From Saccoglossus kowalevskii (lineage: Eukaryota > Hemichordata > Enteropneusta > Harrimaniidae), in the NCBI RefSeq assembly GCF_000003605.2, contig NW_003105102.1:495112-531337 (forward strand): DNA of 36,226 nt, given 5' to 3'. The notes under the pieces are model-generated. The model did no database searches and was not told where the DNA came from. It saw only the letters and a list, made by a program, of their open reading frames with translations. Below are positions 1 to 9,655 of this stretch, piece after piece (within the stretch, counting starts at the first letter, position 1; each line of letters starts with the position of its first letter). A program made the translations under genes and the position numbers.

Positions 1-305
1 TTCCATGCTTTTAAATAAAGATGGCATTTAAACCATTTGATTGTAATCATTTTTTGTCACCAAGATTTTTCATTCAACATTTTTTCCTATAATGTCCTAT
101 TAATTGTCAATCAAATAGACATAATGTCCTCATTGACATAATTTTCCCGATTTTTGTGAAAATTATTGAATGAATTAAAATTTTGCTAATTCATTTGTGA
201 CAAGTGAAAATTTACAATATTAATCTCAAAATTCTTACCTCATGATTTCTGCAAATCTGTATTATTAACATTTAATATACCAACAATCATGTTTTATTTT
301 TTCAG
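1..305 (+). other. KCNAB intron, partial
   Basis: AT-rich sequence running from the left edge to the acceptor at 305. No exon or repeat was recognised in it. Confidence 0.8.
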
Positions 306-400
306 GGTTAGGTACAATTACTTGGTCTCCTTTAGCTTGTGGTATTCTGACTGGTAAATATGATGATAATGTTCCATTTTACTCCAGAGCAGCTCTCAAG
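306..400 (+). CDS. KCNAB: KCNAB exon a (cofactor-binding WSPLAC segment)
   Basis: The exon is 95 bp with acceptor ttcag ending at 305 and donor gtaagc from 401. It starts in phase 1: one base of the first codon comes from an upstream exon, giving Gly as in the vertebrate I-G-V-G motif. It translates as [18 protein letters not shown] and continues to Y-S-R-A-A-L-K, ending on a codon boundary just before the G-Y-x-W-L-K block. Confidence 0.94.
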
Positions 401-3400
401 GTAAGCATCCTGATATTTATATCCCTCCTACATTTTCAGCTTTATTTGAATACCTCCACCTCATCCTGATACTTAGATGACCTCAAAGTTCACTCATCCT
501 GGTACTTAGATGACCTCTAAAATTCACTCATCCTGGTACTTAGATGACCTCAAAGTTCACTCATCCTGGTACTTAGATGACCTTTAAAGTTCACTCATCC
601 TGATACTTAGATGACCTCAAAGTTCACTCATCCTGGTACTTAGATGACCTTTAAAGTTCACTCATCCTGGTACTTAGATGACCTCAAAGTTCACTCATCC
701 TGGTACTTAGATGACCTTTAAAGTTCACTCATCCTGGTACTTAGATGACCTCAAAGTTCACTCATCCTGGTACTTAGATGACCTTTAAAGTTCACTCATC
801 CTGGTACTTAGATGACCTCAAAGTACACTCATCCTGGTACTTAGATGACCTCTAAAATTCACTCATCCTGGTACTTAGATGACCTCAAAGTTCACTCATC
901 CTGGTATTTAGATGACCTTTAAAGTTCACTCATCCTGGTACTTAGATGACCTCTAAAATTCACTCATCCTGGTACTTAGATGACCTCAAAGTTCACTCAT
1001 CCTGGTACTTAGATGACCTTTAAAGTTCACTCATCCTGGTACTTAGATGACCTCAAAGTTCACTCATCCTGGTACTTAGGAGACCTCTAAAATTCACTCA
1101 TCCTGGTACTTACATGAAAGTTCTCATCCTAATCCATCTAGGGTGGACAAATTAACTTTAGAATTTATTTTTTCAATAAAAATGATAGCAATTGTCAAGT
1201 GCTTTCAAACAATCAAATCAAAACAGTTCTGGTGCCTTAGTGATGTCAGTATAGTAATGATGATCACATAGTCCTGTCTTCTAAATATGGAATATGGTTT
1301 CTATGACAAAACACACTATATGTACCATCAGCATTTGTACTTACCACATTTAAAAAAATGAAACTTGAACTGATACTGATATTGAATTCGATATTGCATT
1401 ATACAGGGTTATGGTTGGTTGAAAGACAAAGTCCTCAGTGAAGAAGGTCGTAGACAACAAGCTAAATTACGAGAAGTGACAATTATAGCTGATAGAATTG
1501 GATGCACTCTGCCACAACTTGCTATAGGTGAGTGAATATCACCCCCATGTGGTATGACTGGTCAGTACTTTTGTTTTTCATCTTCTCAGTTTCAGTACAG
1601 TTGGAGAAATGTGTACATTTAGAACTCCAAAAAGGTGGTCTTTGCTTATAATGGCTCCCATAATGCATCACGGTCACATGACCTGGAATACTTAAGCTTC
1701 CTGTTGGGGAAGTGAAAATTATAACCTGTACTCACTGGTGTCATTTGTTCAAACAAAGTTCAAAATGGGGACTTATAATTCGTTCTCTGTGAGTCTGTCC
1801 AGGATCTTATTTCTGAACCTTGTGGAAAAAATCTGTTCATTCTTTGCATGTACCTAGTATCTGGGACATGTGCACATGCAGTGGTTTATTGATTCAATCC
1901 AATATGTCTGACTGGCAGCTGTTTTGTTTGAGATGCATGTCCATAATGATTTTTTTTTTTTTGAATCCAACTGGCAGCCATCTTGTTTTTTCAAAATGTA
2001 TAATTGGTATGTTTTTTTTTCTCTTCAAATTTATTCATGTTAGGATAAAATGACAATGACAATTAGTTTCACAATCGGATCAAAGATGGTTGACTGCCTG
2101 CAATCTTGCTTTTTGACCATACTACTACATCTCTTCATATAAGCCTAGACAAGTGAAATGCATGAATAGCATATCCTGTTTCATTTCATTTCTGAGCATA
2201 TATTTCGATTTTGGAAGAGTAATTTAATACATCTAATTTTTATTGATACTAGACCAACCAATTATTCACTCTCAATTACTAACTATGCATTTGGTCCATA
2301 TTACTTTGTTTATGGCATGAATAACATTTCCAACGGGGACTATGTCATTAACAATGACTTGTTACTGATTCATTTGATACAGCCTGGTGTTTAAAGAATG
2401 AAGCAGTATCTTCTGTTATACTTGGTGCATCTAATACAGATCAACTATATGAAAATCTACAAGCCATTCGGGTGAGTCAAAACTCTTTTCCATCAAAGTA
2501 TTTATTTTCTGAAAGCTAATAATTGAATTTGCTGACACTCAATGGGTAAAGACATGAGAATATAATGTCCAGGTGACTTGCAATACAATCTTGCTGACAA
2601 TGAAAAATATTAAAGTTATAAGTCTGTAAATGAACTTACTATTGTTTTGCTTTAGTTTGTTTTGTTCTCATGTTTTTCTCCAATGTCCCATTTCTGTTTC
2701 CACATGTTTTAGTCCCCGAAAACAAGGACTTATGTTTTGTCCCTTGTGTATCTTAGAAATGCCTGGACGAATCATAATCAAACTTCACAAATACATCATA
2801 CATGATATTATACATATGCACGTCAATTTGTTTCACGATCTGATTCAAGAAGGCTGAATGACGGCCATTTTTGTGCTAAAAAATCATCAAATATCAAGCA
2901 TTTCTGGCATTTATGGATGGATTTCGTTCAAACTTGGTACATACATTATACATTACGGGTTCCTGATGCACGTCATTATTTTTCAGATCGGATTCAAAAT
3001 GGCTGACTTGCGGCCATTTTGTTTTAATGAATGGGCTTCTAGACCCATATCTCTTAAATGCTTTGACTGATTATGTTCAAATTTTATATATTTGTTATAC
3101 AGCATGTTATAGATATATACATGTATTCAAAATGACTGATTTTGTTTTAATTAATGCTGTTCCAAAGCAATATCTCCCAATATGGACAAGTACTTGTTTG
3201 ACCATCAGATACAAATGTCAATCATTTTAATGTTAAACAATCACCATAATCCTATTCCTGATATATATTACTATAAACAAAACTATATATGTTAAATTTG
3301 ATAACTCACAGAGACTGTGCCATGTGCGAGAAAATGTGAGATCTATGTAAATATCTTGCGAGAGAGCATTAGATTTGCGTCATAAACATGGTTTAATATT

Positions 3401-4558
3401 ACACATTAAACCTGTATTGACAACATGAAAATGATTCTGATGCCCAGTGGTGATTTTGAAACAAACCCATATACTAAGACTAATATACTAAGACCTGAAT
3501 TAACAAAGAAGTCATGTACATCAAGGTTCACTCAGGTTAATGAATGCAGTTTCTTAAGCAAGTATACATGTATGACAAATAGTTTTGTTGTACTTGTGTA
3601 CTCTGAACATGGGTCAAAGTACAAAACTACATTTTGTAGATTATGGGAAATCACTTTATGATGAGTTTGTACCCACATAGAGTACATATTTATTCACCTG
3701 TTTGCAGATATTCCTTGTACTACTTTATAATCAAATAACGGGGACTGTGACATTTCATGTCTTGTTTTAATTGATTTTGTGTCTTTCCTGAATTTTTGTG
3801 TGCAAATTTGCATGAGCTGACATATAGTGCATTTTTGCCACAGAAGTCATATTCATGTTTGGGACTACATGACAGGACTGTGCGGCCATCTCTCTATCAA
3901 ATGGCAATTTTAATGTGCTATCCTGGCATCAACCAGCCCCGGTCGAACACAAGCACCTGCGAACCTTATCCAATGTATTCTCAAATTTACATCTGTTAAT
4001 GAATGAGTGTTACCAACAAGACATTCTGTGATTGGTCAGATCTAGACATTCTGTGATTATGGTATTCCATACCTTGCAAAATATGCAAGCTCCATTTTGT
4101 GTGAAAGTTATGAAAGTTGAAAACTGTGAACTGCTCAATTTGTTGTTAAGATTTTTTGTCATGGGTAATTCTCTACAAATTTTTACAATTTTCAGTTTAT
4201 TTCTCTGAAGATATACAGTGTCTACCTTTGGTAAATTAGCAGAATCTGTTACCATGGTTACAGTAAATTTGTCTAATGCTCTCAAAAAGCGATCTTTTTC
4301 ATTTATTTTCAGTTTGTGCCAAAATTAACACCTCAAATAATGCAGGAAATTGACAAGATTCTTGGAAACAAACCGGAGAAGGAAAGAGCCGGAGTAAGAC
4401 ACACATCTTCATCAGCTCAGATACCTCCGGCTACTGCACCAGTACCAGCTACGGTTACATCTGGAGGTAGAGGCAGCATAGGAGGAGGGAGCGGTGATGG
4501 TGGTGGGAGTAACGTGATTCTCAGTGGCACACCTGGTATTGGTACCAGTAGCCACTGA
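306..4558 (+). CDS. KCNAB: Voltage-gated K+ channel beta subunit (Kv-beta), 3' part of gene
   Basis: The coding exons join as 306-400, 1407-1527, 2383-2471 and 4313-4558, with a continuous reading frame across all splices. The product is the C-terminal third of a Kv-beta subunit. These are cytoplasmic aldo-keto reductase-fold proteins that form a tetramer under Kv1-type channels and bind NADP(H). Seen here, in order: [35 protein letters not shown]-x-E-N and E-I-D-x-I-L-G-N-K-P. In mammalian Kv-beta2 the SPLAC, K, YSR, GAS and QLxEN positions contact the cofactor (recalled knowledge), and all are kept. The catalytic Asp, Tyr and Lys lie in upstream exons outside the window. Vertebrates have three paralogues and insects one (Hyperkinetic); I cannot tell which class applies, so the symbol is generic. 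The family assignment is near certain. Confidence 0.95.
401..1406 (+). other. KCNAB intron (about 1.0 kb)
   Basis: Intron with donor gtaagc and acceptor atacag. About two thirds of it is the minisatellite at 451-1128; the rest is plain AT-rich sequence. Confidence 0.9.
451..1128. repeat. 33/34-bp minisatellite in KCNAB intron
   Basis: About 20 head-to-tail copies of a unit containing ACTCATCCTGGTACTTAGAT followed by GACCT. The next few bases come in three kinds (CAAAG, TTAAAG, CTAAAA), giving 33- or 34-bp units. The CAAAG kind alternates with the other two through most of the array, so the higher-order unit is a dimer of about 67 bp. Copies are almost identical, which suggests recent expansion or homogenisation. 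The last copy, around 1110-1128, is degenerate. Confidence 0.95.
1407..1527 (+). CDS. KCNAB: KCNAB exon b
   Basis: The exon is 121 bp with acceptor atacag ending at 1406 and donor gtgagt from 1528. It encodes [20 protein letters not shown], then a helix through [14 protein letters not shown]. The last codon is split after one base and completes as Ala with the next exon (A-W-C-L). The match to vertebrate Kv-beta is nearly residue for residue. Confidence 0.95.
1528..2382 (+). other. KCNAB intron (0.86 kb) with old repeat fragments
   Basis: Intron with donor gtgagt and acceptor atacag. Positions about 1850-2120 contain degenerate fragments of the same dispersed family as 2700-3230, for example a CAATCGGATCAAAGATGG-like block near 2072 and poly-T next to a CTGGCAGCCAT-like block near 1970. 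No other exon was seen. Confidence 0.8.
2383..2471 (+). CDS. KCNAB: KCNAB exon c (GASN / QLxEN cofactor loop)
   Basis: The exon is 89 bp with acceptor atacag ending at 2382 and donor gtgagt from 2472. It encodes [20 protein letters not shown], then L-Y-E-N-L-Q-A-I-R. The G-A-S-N and Q-L-x-E-N motifs are those that hold the adenosine phosphate of NADP in this family. It ends on a codon boundary. The final Arg replaces the Gln usual in vertebrates. Confidence 0.94.
2472..4312 (+). other. KCNAB intron (1.84 kb)
   Basis: Intron with donor gtgagt and acceptor ttttcag. Short open frames on both strands have no family resemblance and are treated as chance. The only structure seen is the repeat block at 2700-3230. 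Confidence 0.85.
2700..3230. repeat. Divergent tandem copies of a ~145-bp dispersed repeat
   Basis: Three diverged modules follow each other, ending near 2870, 3020 and 3145. Each contains an A/T-rich part (ACAAATACATCATACAT-like), then a CACGTCA block, then a TTCAGATCGGATTCAAAATG-like block, then GGCTGACTTGCGGCCATTTT. Related fragments sit in the previous intron. Repeats carrying an 'aagatggctgac...gccattttg' core are common in marine invertebrate genomes as I recall; the exact family is not identified. Confidence 0.7.
4313..4558 (+). CDS. KCNAB: KCNAB terminal coding exon with unusual Ser/Gly-rich tail
   Basis: The acceptor ttttcag ends at 4312. The exon opens with [20 protein letters not shown] plus Pro, the conserved last helix of the family. 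Vertebrate Kv-beta ends about eight residues after this point, but here the frame continues for 55 more residues rich in Ser, Gly, Ala, Pro and Thr before TGA at 4556-4558. The tail resembles nothing I recognise and is probably disordered. A canonical donor sequence (gtaaga) lies inside the exon at 4394, so a shorter spliced form is possible. The exon body is certain; the tail is predicted only from the open frame. Confidence 0.88.
   Translation, partial: FVPKLTPQIMQEIDKILGNKPEKERAGVRHTSSSAQIPPATAPVPATVTSGGRGSIGGGSGDGGGSNVILSGTPGIGTSSH
4533..4548 (+). other. Small perfect hairpin just before the KCNAB stop
   Basis: CTGGTA, loop TTGG, TACCAG: a 6-bp perfect stem ending 7 bases before the TGA. 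It lies inside codons for the Ser/Gly-rich tail. It could be chance. It is recorded because of the possible readthrough at that stop. Confidence 0.5.
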
Positions 4559-4783
4559 CTTTCATGTCTCCCTTGTCACTGTCTGCCAGTATTTTGTACA
4601 CGATTGACGCAACCTGAAGAATGTCGGAGTGAACAACAACAACAACCTCAACCTCAGCCACAAGTGGAACGGCGGGAACGAAATCTACATGAGCGTAGAC
4701 CTGTAAGGGTTCCCCCCATTCCCGCACATGTTGTTAGACGTGGTGGACGCTTGGCAACTTTTGGAGCCGGACGTTCCAGGTAA
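4559..4783 (+). other. In-frame open extension after the KCNAB stop (candidate readthrough region)
   Basis: Directly after TGA (4556-4558, followed by C) the same frame runs 74 sense codons to TAA at 4781-4783. The translated stretch has a short Gln/Pro run, then an Arg-rich segment (R-R-E-R-N-L-H-E-R-R-P-V-R-V-P-P) and ends G-A-G-R-S-R. From about 4610 GC content and CGN codons are well above the surrounding AT-rich DNA, as in the coding exons. It may be a translated extension, an alternative coding segment, or simply GC-rich 3' UTR. The sequence alone cannot decide. Confidence 0.4.
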
Positions 4784-6336
4784 CAGCTGGTATCATGCCA
4801 AGCCTGATAATAGATGGTATCTGGCTTACAGTAAAAGTTGGTGTATTGTTTCAATCCTGAAAACATCTGGTATCTTAGTCTGGGTCTTCACATAAGTTTG
4901 AGTTATTCATTGTACGGATTGTACTTCAGGATGGTTCCATACAGTTTCATTTTTACAACACATGATAGTGCACATAATTAATCCCTGCTATTCAAAGTGA
5001 CCATAATTGCAATTTTGAGAAATTTTATATCTCAACATTTTTTTATTTTGGGGGATGGTTATTTGAGTATATGGATACTACAATTGCGACGTCACCAACT
5101 CTTCAAATTGTACATGAAAGCGTTTTCACATGAAAAAATCTTCTATGGCACATGTATTAGTGTGATGCAATCAATTAAACTTTAATACCACTTTACAAAG
5201 GTTGGTGACCCAATATTTTTATTTGTAGAAAATATCATTCTCTATGTGTCCCACCATTATCCTGATTTTCAGAAATGTGACATGTTTATATCAAAGGGTC
5301 ATGTTTTATTTTTTTTCTGTGTATAAACTGCGTAATATAAACAACAGTTTTCTCAAAAATTATATCCCTGTTTTTTATTATTGCTAAAAACAAAAAATAA
5401 TCCCTCTGTGTACTAAAATTTGCAATGTTTCTGTCAAACTGTAATGGGCATCCTTGAAGGTCAATATTGATAATGATAAATCCAGCTTTATCCCAGATGT
5501 ATGAGTGATTGTGTTTACATCTACAGAAAAATAAAACAAACTTTACACCAACTTGGTATCTAGTAAGATTGGGAAGACAGTGAAAAGGGAGACACAACTA
5601 ATTTTTTATCTTTTTTCACCTTTGCCAAAAATCATATGCAACATTTTTTTCTGCTTTTGATTTACAAACATTTATTTTTCCAATATTGATAAATTTATTA
5701 TTATTAATTATTTGCTATGGAATGTTTTTTATGTGAAATTGATTATACTAATTTCCATACAGTATTATTTGCATGACCTATTATAAAGGTTGCACATCCT
5801 GGTATCATGTGACACTGTGACCAGGATGTGTGACCTTTCAAATAGTCATCTAACAAAACATATTAGATGGTCTACTTTCAGGGTCATGCTAATCAACAAA
5901 GTCCAGACTAATTTTTGAAAAAATGTTCTGAATCAAAATCTTAAAGGTCTATATTTGGCTATAGTATCCAACTCTCCAAGTTTCTACAGGGAGTTTAGAA
6001 ATTGTTTTTCTGGCCAAATTAATGCATGTATGGATGGATACTATCACCCCATGTAAATGACAATAAAAAAAACTAAATTTTCGAAATAGGTCTGGATTCT
6101 GTTTTATGTATTTAAAATGTCTGTGATTTAGACATCACCCACTAATGTGGTATTAAGAATGCATTCTGTGGTGATGGGAGGACTTATTATGGGGAATTAA
6201 TTTAATGTAATTTATTTGTAAAATTGATGTGAAATTAACATAGGCCATGGAGATTCATGTTTCTTTATATATGAGCTATAAACCTAATTGAAAGGTTGAG
6301 GGTGCTCTAATATTTTCACTTGGAATTTATTTTTCA
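4784..6336. other. KCNAB 3' UTR / downstream region
   Basis: AT-rich sequence with no recognisable coding exon. Possible polyadenylation signals for KCNAB are ATTAAA at 5174-5179 (followed by a G/T-rich stretch), AATAAA at 5530-5535 and AATAAA at 6062-6067. Which one is used cannot be told. It contains the hairpin at 5773-5849. Confidence 0.6.
5773..5849. ncRNA. 77-nt imperfect hairpin, possible small-RNA precursor or tiny MITE
   Basis: Left arm AAAGGTTGCACATCCTGGT (5795-5813) pairs with right arm ACCAGGATGTGTGACCTTT with 17 of 19 bases complementary. Pairing extends outward with small bulges to ATGAC (5773-5777) and GTCAT (5845-5849). The loop is about 16 nt. Arm length of about 30, a short loop and isolated mismatches fit a pre-miRNA shape, but a small inverted-repeat element would look the same. 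No known miRNA seed is claimed. Confidence 0.35.
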
Positions 6337-6575
6337 GCAATTATCCTAGACTTGCTTGCAGTCTGTTGCGATTCTGATGAAAAAATTTTGAAAAATAAAT
6401 ATAAATTGCGTAAACGGAACAGATCTGGTCGGTAATGTAAGGGCGCTCACACTGATGGCAAGTCTGTTGGGATTTCGCAGTCACATGACTTTCACTCCTC
6501 GTTTATGCAATTTATATTTATTTTCAAGATTTTTTTCGGAATCGCAACAGACTGCAAGCAAGTCTGCAAATATCC
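6337..6575. mobile_element. MITE with long terminal inverted repeats (Mutator-like style)
   Basis: The left terminal inverted repeat, 6348-6416, begins AGACTTGCTTGCAGTCTGTT. It is matched in reverse complement by 6500-6565, with about 85-90% identity over 66-69 bp and the outer 27 bases perfect. The interior is only about 83 bp and codes for nothing. The flanks are GCAATTATCC (6337-6346) and GCAAATATCC (6566-6575), 9 of 10 identical, read as a target-site duplication. TIRs of this length with 9-11 bp duplications are typical of Mutator-like non-autonomous elements (established knowledge). The superfamily remains an inference because there is no transposase. Confidence 0.8.
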
Positions 6576-8869
6576 CTTTTTTCTTATATTTTTCTTCCAA
6601 CTCATCACAAATCAGCAAAAATTAATTCTGGCTAAACTAAAGTATTGGACAGTACATGAATTGATCCTCTTGCAATCATATAACATGTATTAATAAAAGG
6701 GCATCCTTAACTTGTCAATTGGTCTATCAAATTATGTCAGGTGCTTATCGTTAGTCTGTACTGTACAGCGTCGATGTCGTCTGAATGGTTTATGTTAATG
6801 ATGTCAGTGTCGTTTAAACTTTTGCTAAACCCTGAAAACATTCTAGAAAGTCTGAAACCAACATTCTGTCACGGAATTGGATCAAATCTCTTGCTTGTCT
6901 TGAGTAATCTTAAGACAATTATCTGAAATGACTTGATTGTCTGAATATAAGGGGATTGTGGGTAATAATAATAATTTGTGTGGATTCGCCCTTGTTCTGA
7001 TTTAGTGTGTTTCTCTGATCATAAAATATTTCCCACAATTCATGCAAAGTGAATCCACCAAACATTCCACATAATGGTCTCAAAAGCCAATACAGTTTTA
7101 GGAATGATCTCTTGAACTCTGTAAAAGGCTGTTATCGCGTTTTCATTAATTTAGTACAAAACCAGTACAAAAATTGGAAGGAAAAATATTTAACAAATTC
7201 CAGCAAAAAAAAAAAGGATCTGTTGTTTAGAGACAGACATAACAAATCTTTCTGAAAATAAAACTATAGAAAATATTTTATATTGATTTATATTACAATA
7301 GTATTGCTGTTGATAAAAACATTTTAAATCCAACTACGATACTTTTTTGTGACTTTTTCGGTGATTTATTAGAAATCCAATTCACATTAGTTTTTCTTCA
7401 ACAGATGTTGGTTTCAGACCATATAAGGGTGTCCCATTAAAATAAATAATCATACTGTGTTGGTGTTGTGTTATATGATATAGTGTCATAATCATTCTTG
7501 TGAAAGAAAAAAGTACTTTGTTTCTTGTGTCGGTTCCCGGTATTGTCTTTGTAAACTTGCAACATCTTGATATGCTTCCTGTGAATCTATTAACGCTTGG
7601 CGTAGTAACAGTTGTTGATATAAAACGTGGTTTGTGGTGTTATCATTTTTTTTTAAAAATAAATAAAAATAAACTCAATTTGCACAAACTGTGAAGAAAT
7701 TTCAATTAATGTGAATTTAAAATGTAACATTTTGGACCAAAAGTCTGAGGTCTGCAAAAATCATATCTTGAAACTTTGCATGCAGCATAGCAGAATATAT
7801 ACATGTAGTTAGAAAAAATACATTGATTACCAAATATAGGCAGTGAATTTTTATAGTGTTCACATGATCATGTGATTACCAAATATGGGCAATGAATTTT
7901 CATAATTATCACATGATCAGGATGAAATTACCATATATGGTCAACAATAGTAATAATATTCATTTGAAAAAAAGAATCAGAAGAAAATTTGTACACACAA
8001 TGAGTTATTTATCAGGTGGATAATTGTTTTTTTGTAAACATAAAAAAGTTCTTAGAGAAAAAACAAATGGAATAGTAATGGTAGAGAAGCTCTGATTGTA
8101 CTGGATCATAGACTGGTTTATTTTTGTCACATTTAATTAATTATTGCAGTTAGTTTTCTTTGCCGTGATTGGCTTGCTTTGATTTGACAATGTAAAATAA
8201 TGTACTTTATAATATTTGTATATACTATTATATTTTTATACGTGCAAGCATTTGCAATGATTTTGAGCATATTTTTGCTTTCAGAATTATTATCATATTT
8301 TATTAAAAAGAAATGATTTGATATGAAATTATAATGACGTGTGAGATGTCACACCAAGACACAATGCTATGTGCGGAAATGTTAAAAAAAAATGTTGCGC
8401 TATATTTATATTTGCGGCTGTTATATTTACTGTCCTGTCCATTGATCACTTGTTATCTATGGATCTTCTATTGTTTTCTTTTGGCTGTTTCGTTTACTGG
8501 TCATGTCCATTGGGGTACAGATTATGTTCCATTGGTGATAACAATTATGGTCGCTGAACTTGGGGGGGGGGGGTCATACAAGATGCAATGTCAGCAACTT
8601 TCAAAAAAATTTGTTGAATGAAATAAAATAAAATCACGATTCCTTGCGATGAAAATTCAACAGCTTACTATAAAGTTTTGAAATTTCACGTGAACCAATC
8701 AAATATCTTTTCAAATTCAAAATTTAAATATGTGAACACACAGACTCCACACAAGCTGTTCTTTTACAATAATTCCTTACGTGATTGGACTGCAATCAAC
8801 AAACTATGAATTTTTTTTTTTTTAAATACAATTACCATAAAAAGCTAATTTTTTTCTGAAAGGCTAACA
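6576..8869. other. Intergenic, AT-rich
   Basis: No gene recognised. Short open frames here are chance products of AT-rich DNA. A run of ten G lies near 8562-8571. Apart from the short tandem block at 7822-7945 no structure was seen. Confidence 0.6.
7822..7945. repeat. Three degenerate ~50-bp tandem copies
   Basis: The block GATTACCAAATATAGGCAGT followed by GAATTTT and a CACATGATCA end occurs at about 7825 and 7874, and more diverged at about 7925. Between the first two copies lies a perfect 12-bp palindrome ACATGATCATGT. Confidence 0.75.
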
Positions 8870-9062
8870 AACTACTAATTTGCATATGTAAATAAGATTA
8901 CTTGAGGTGGCTGCAAAGGAAATTTTAATACACCAATGAGTTGCTATAATTTGAATATGTTAATAAGATTACTTGAGGTGGCTGCAAAGGAAATTTTAAT
9001 ACACCAATGAGTTGTTATAATTTGAATATGCTAATAATCTTGTTTGAACTGGCCTTAAATTT
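8870..9062. repeat. 71-bp tandem repeat, leading part of octamer-like array
   Basis: Two near-identical 71-bp copies plus the start of a third. Each contains AATAAGATTACTTGAGGTGG, then CTGCAAAGGAAATTTTAATA and CACCAATGAGTTG, with a variant TTTGCATATG, TTTGAATATG or TTTGAATATGCTAAT junction. They share the TTTGAATATGCTAAT core with the array that follows. Confidence 0.85.
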
Positions 9063-9164
9063 AAATAATCTAGTTATATTATTAGACAAATCAAAAGTTT
9101 GTAATTTAATGAGATTTCTTTCCAAGGTGTTTGATTTGAATATGCTATGATTTTGATAGACCTG

Positions 9165-9655
9165 AATATGCTAATGAGGTTATTTGGCCTAAAGTTACAT
9201 ACCTGGGTGTGCCATTAAAATATGCTAATGAGGTTATTTGGTCTAAAGTTACATGACTGGGTGTGCCATTAGAATATGCTAATGAGGTTATTTGGCCTAA
9301 AGTTACATGCCTGGGTGTGCCATTAAAATATGCTAATGAGGTTATTTGGTCTAAAGTTACATGCCTGGGTGTGCCATTAGAATATGCTAATGAGGTTATT
9401 TGGCCTAAAGTTACATGCCTGGGTGTGCCATTAAAATATGCTAATGAGGTTATTTGGTCTAAAGTTACATGCCTGGGTGTGCCATTAGAATATGCTAATG
9501 AGGTTATTTGGCCTGAAGTTACATGCCTGGGTGTGCCATTAAAATATGCTAATGAGGTTATTTGGCCTGAGGTTACATGCCTGGGTGTGCTATTAAAATA
9601 TGCTAATGAGGTTATTTGACCTGAAGTTACATGCCTGGATGTGCCATGCTAATGA
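9165..9655. repeat. 54-bp satellite with ATGCTAATGAGG core
   Basis: About nine copies of a 54-bp unit: AATATGCTAATGAGGTTATT, TGG(C/T)CTAAAGTTACATGC, CTGGGTGTGCCATTA(A/G). Variants alternate (GGCC with one junction, GGTC with the other), making 108-bp dimers. Since 54 is a multiple of three, the array is open in one frame (9263-9619) and would read as an 18-residue repeat starting Y-A-N-E-V-I-W. This is treated as a by-product of the repeat, not as a gene. Confidence 0.95.

Noticed and set aside
3425-3661. A 78-codon + strand open frame in a KCNAB intron.
   Set aside because: No family resemblance, no splice sites in suitable places, and AT-rich codon use like the intron around it.
4521-4866. 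Two minus-strand open frames opposite the KCNAB last exon.
   Set aside because: They are antisense shadows of the GC-richer coding stretch and lack recognisable products.
6950-7060. GATTGTGGG and CCCACAAT with nearby GTGGATTC and GAATCCAC, considered as a second MITE.
   Set aside because: The matching words are not in collinear inverted order, so they do not form terminal inverted repeats.
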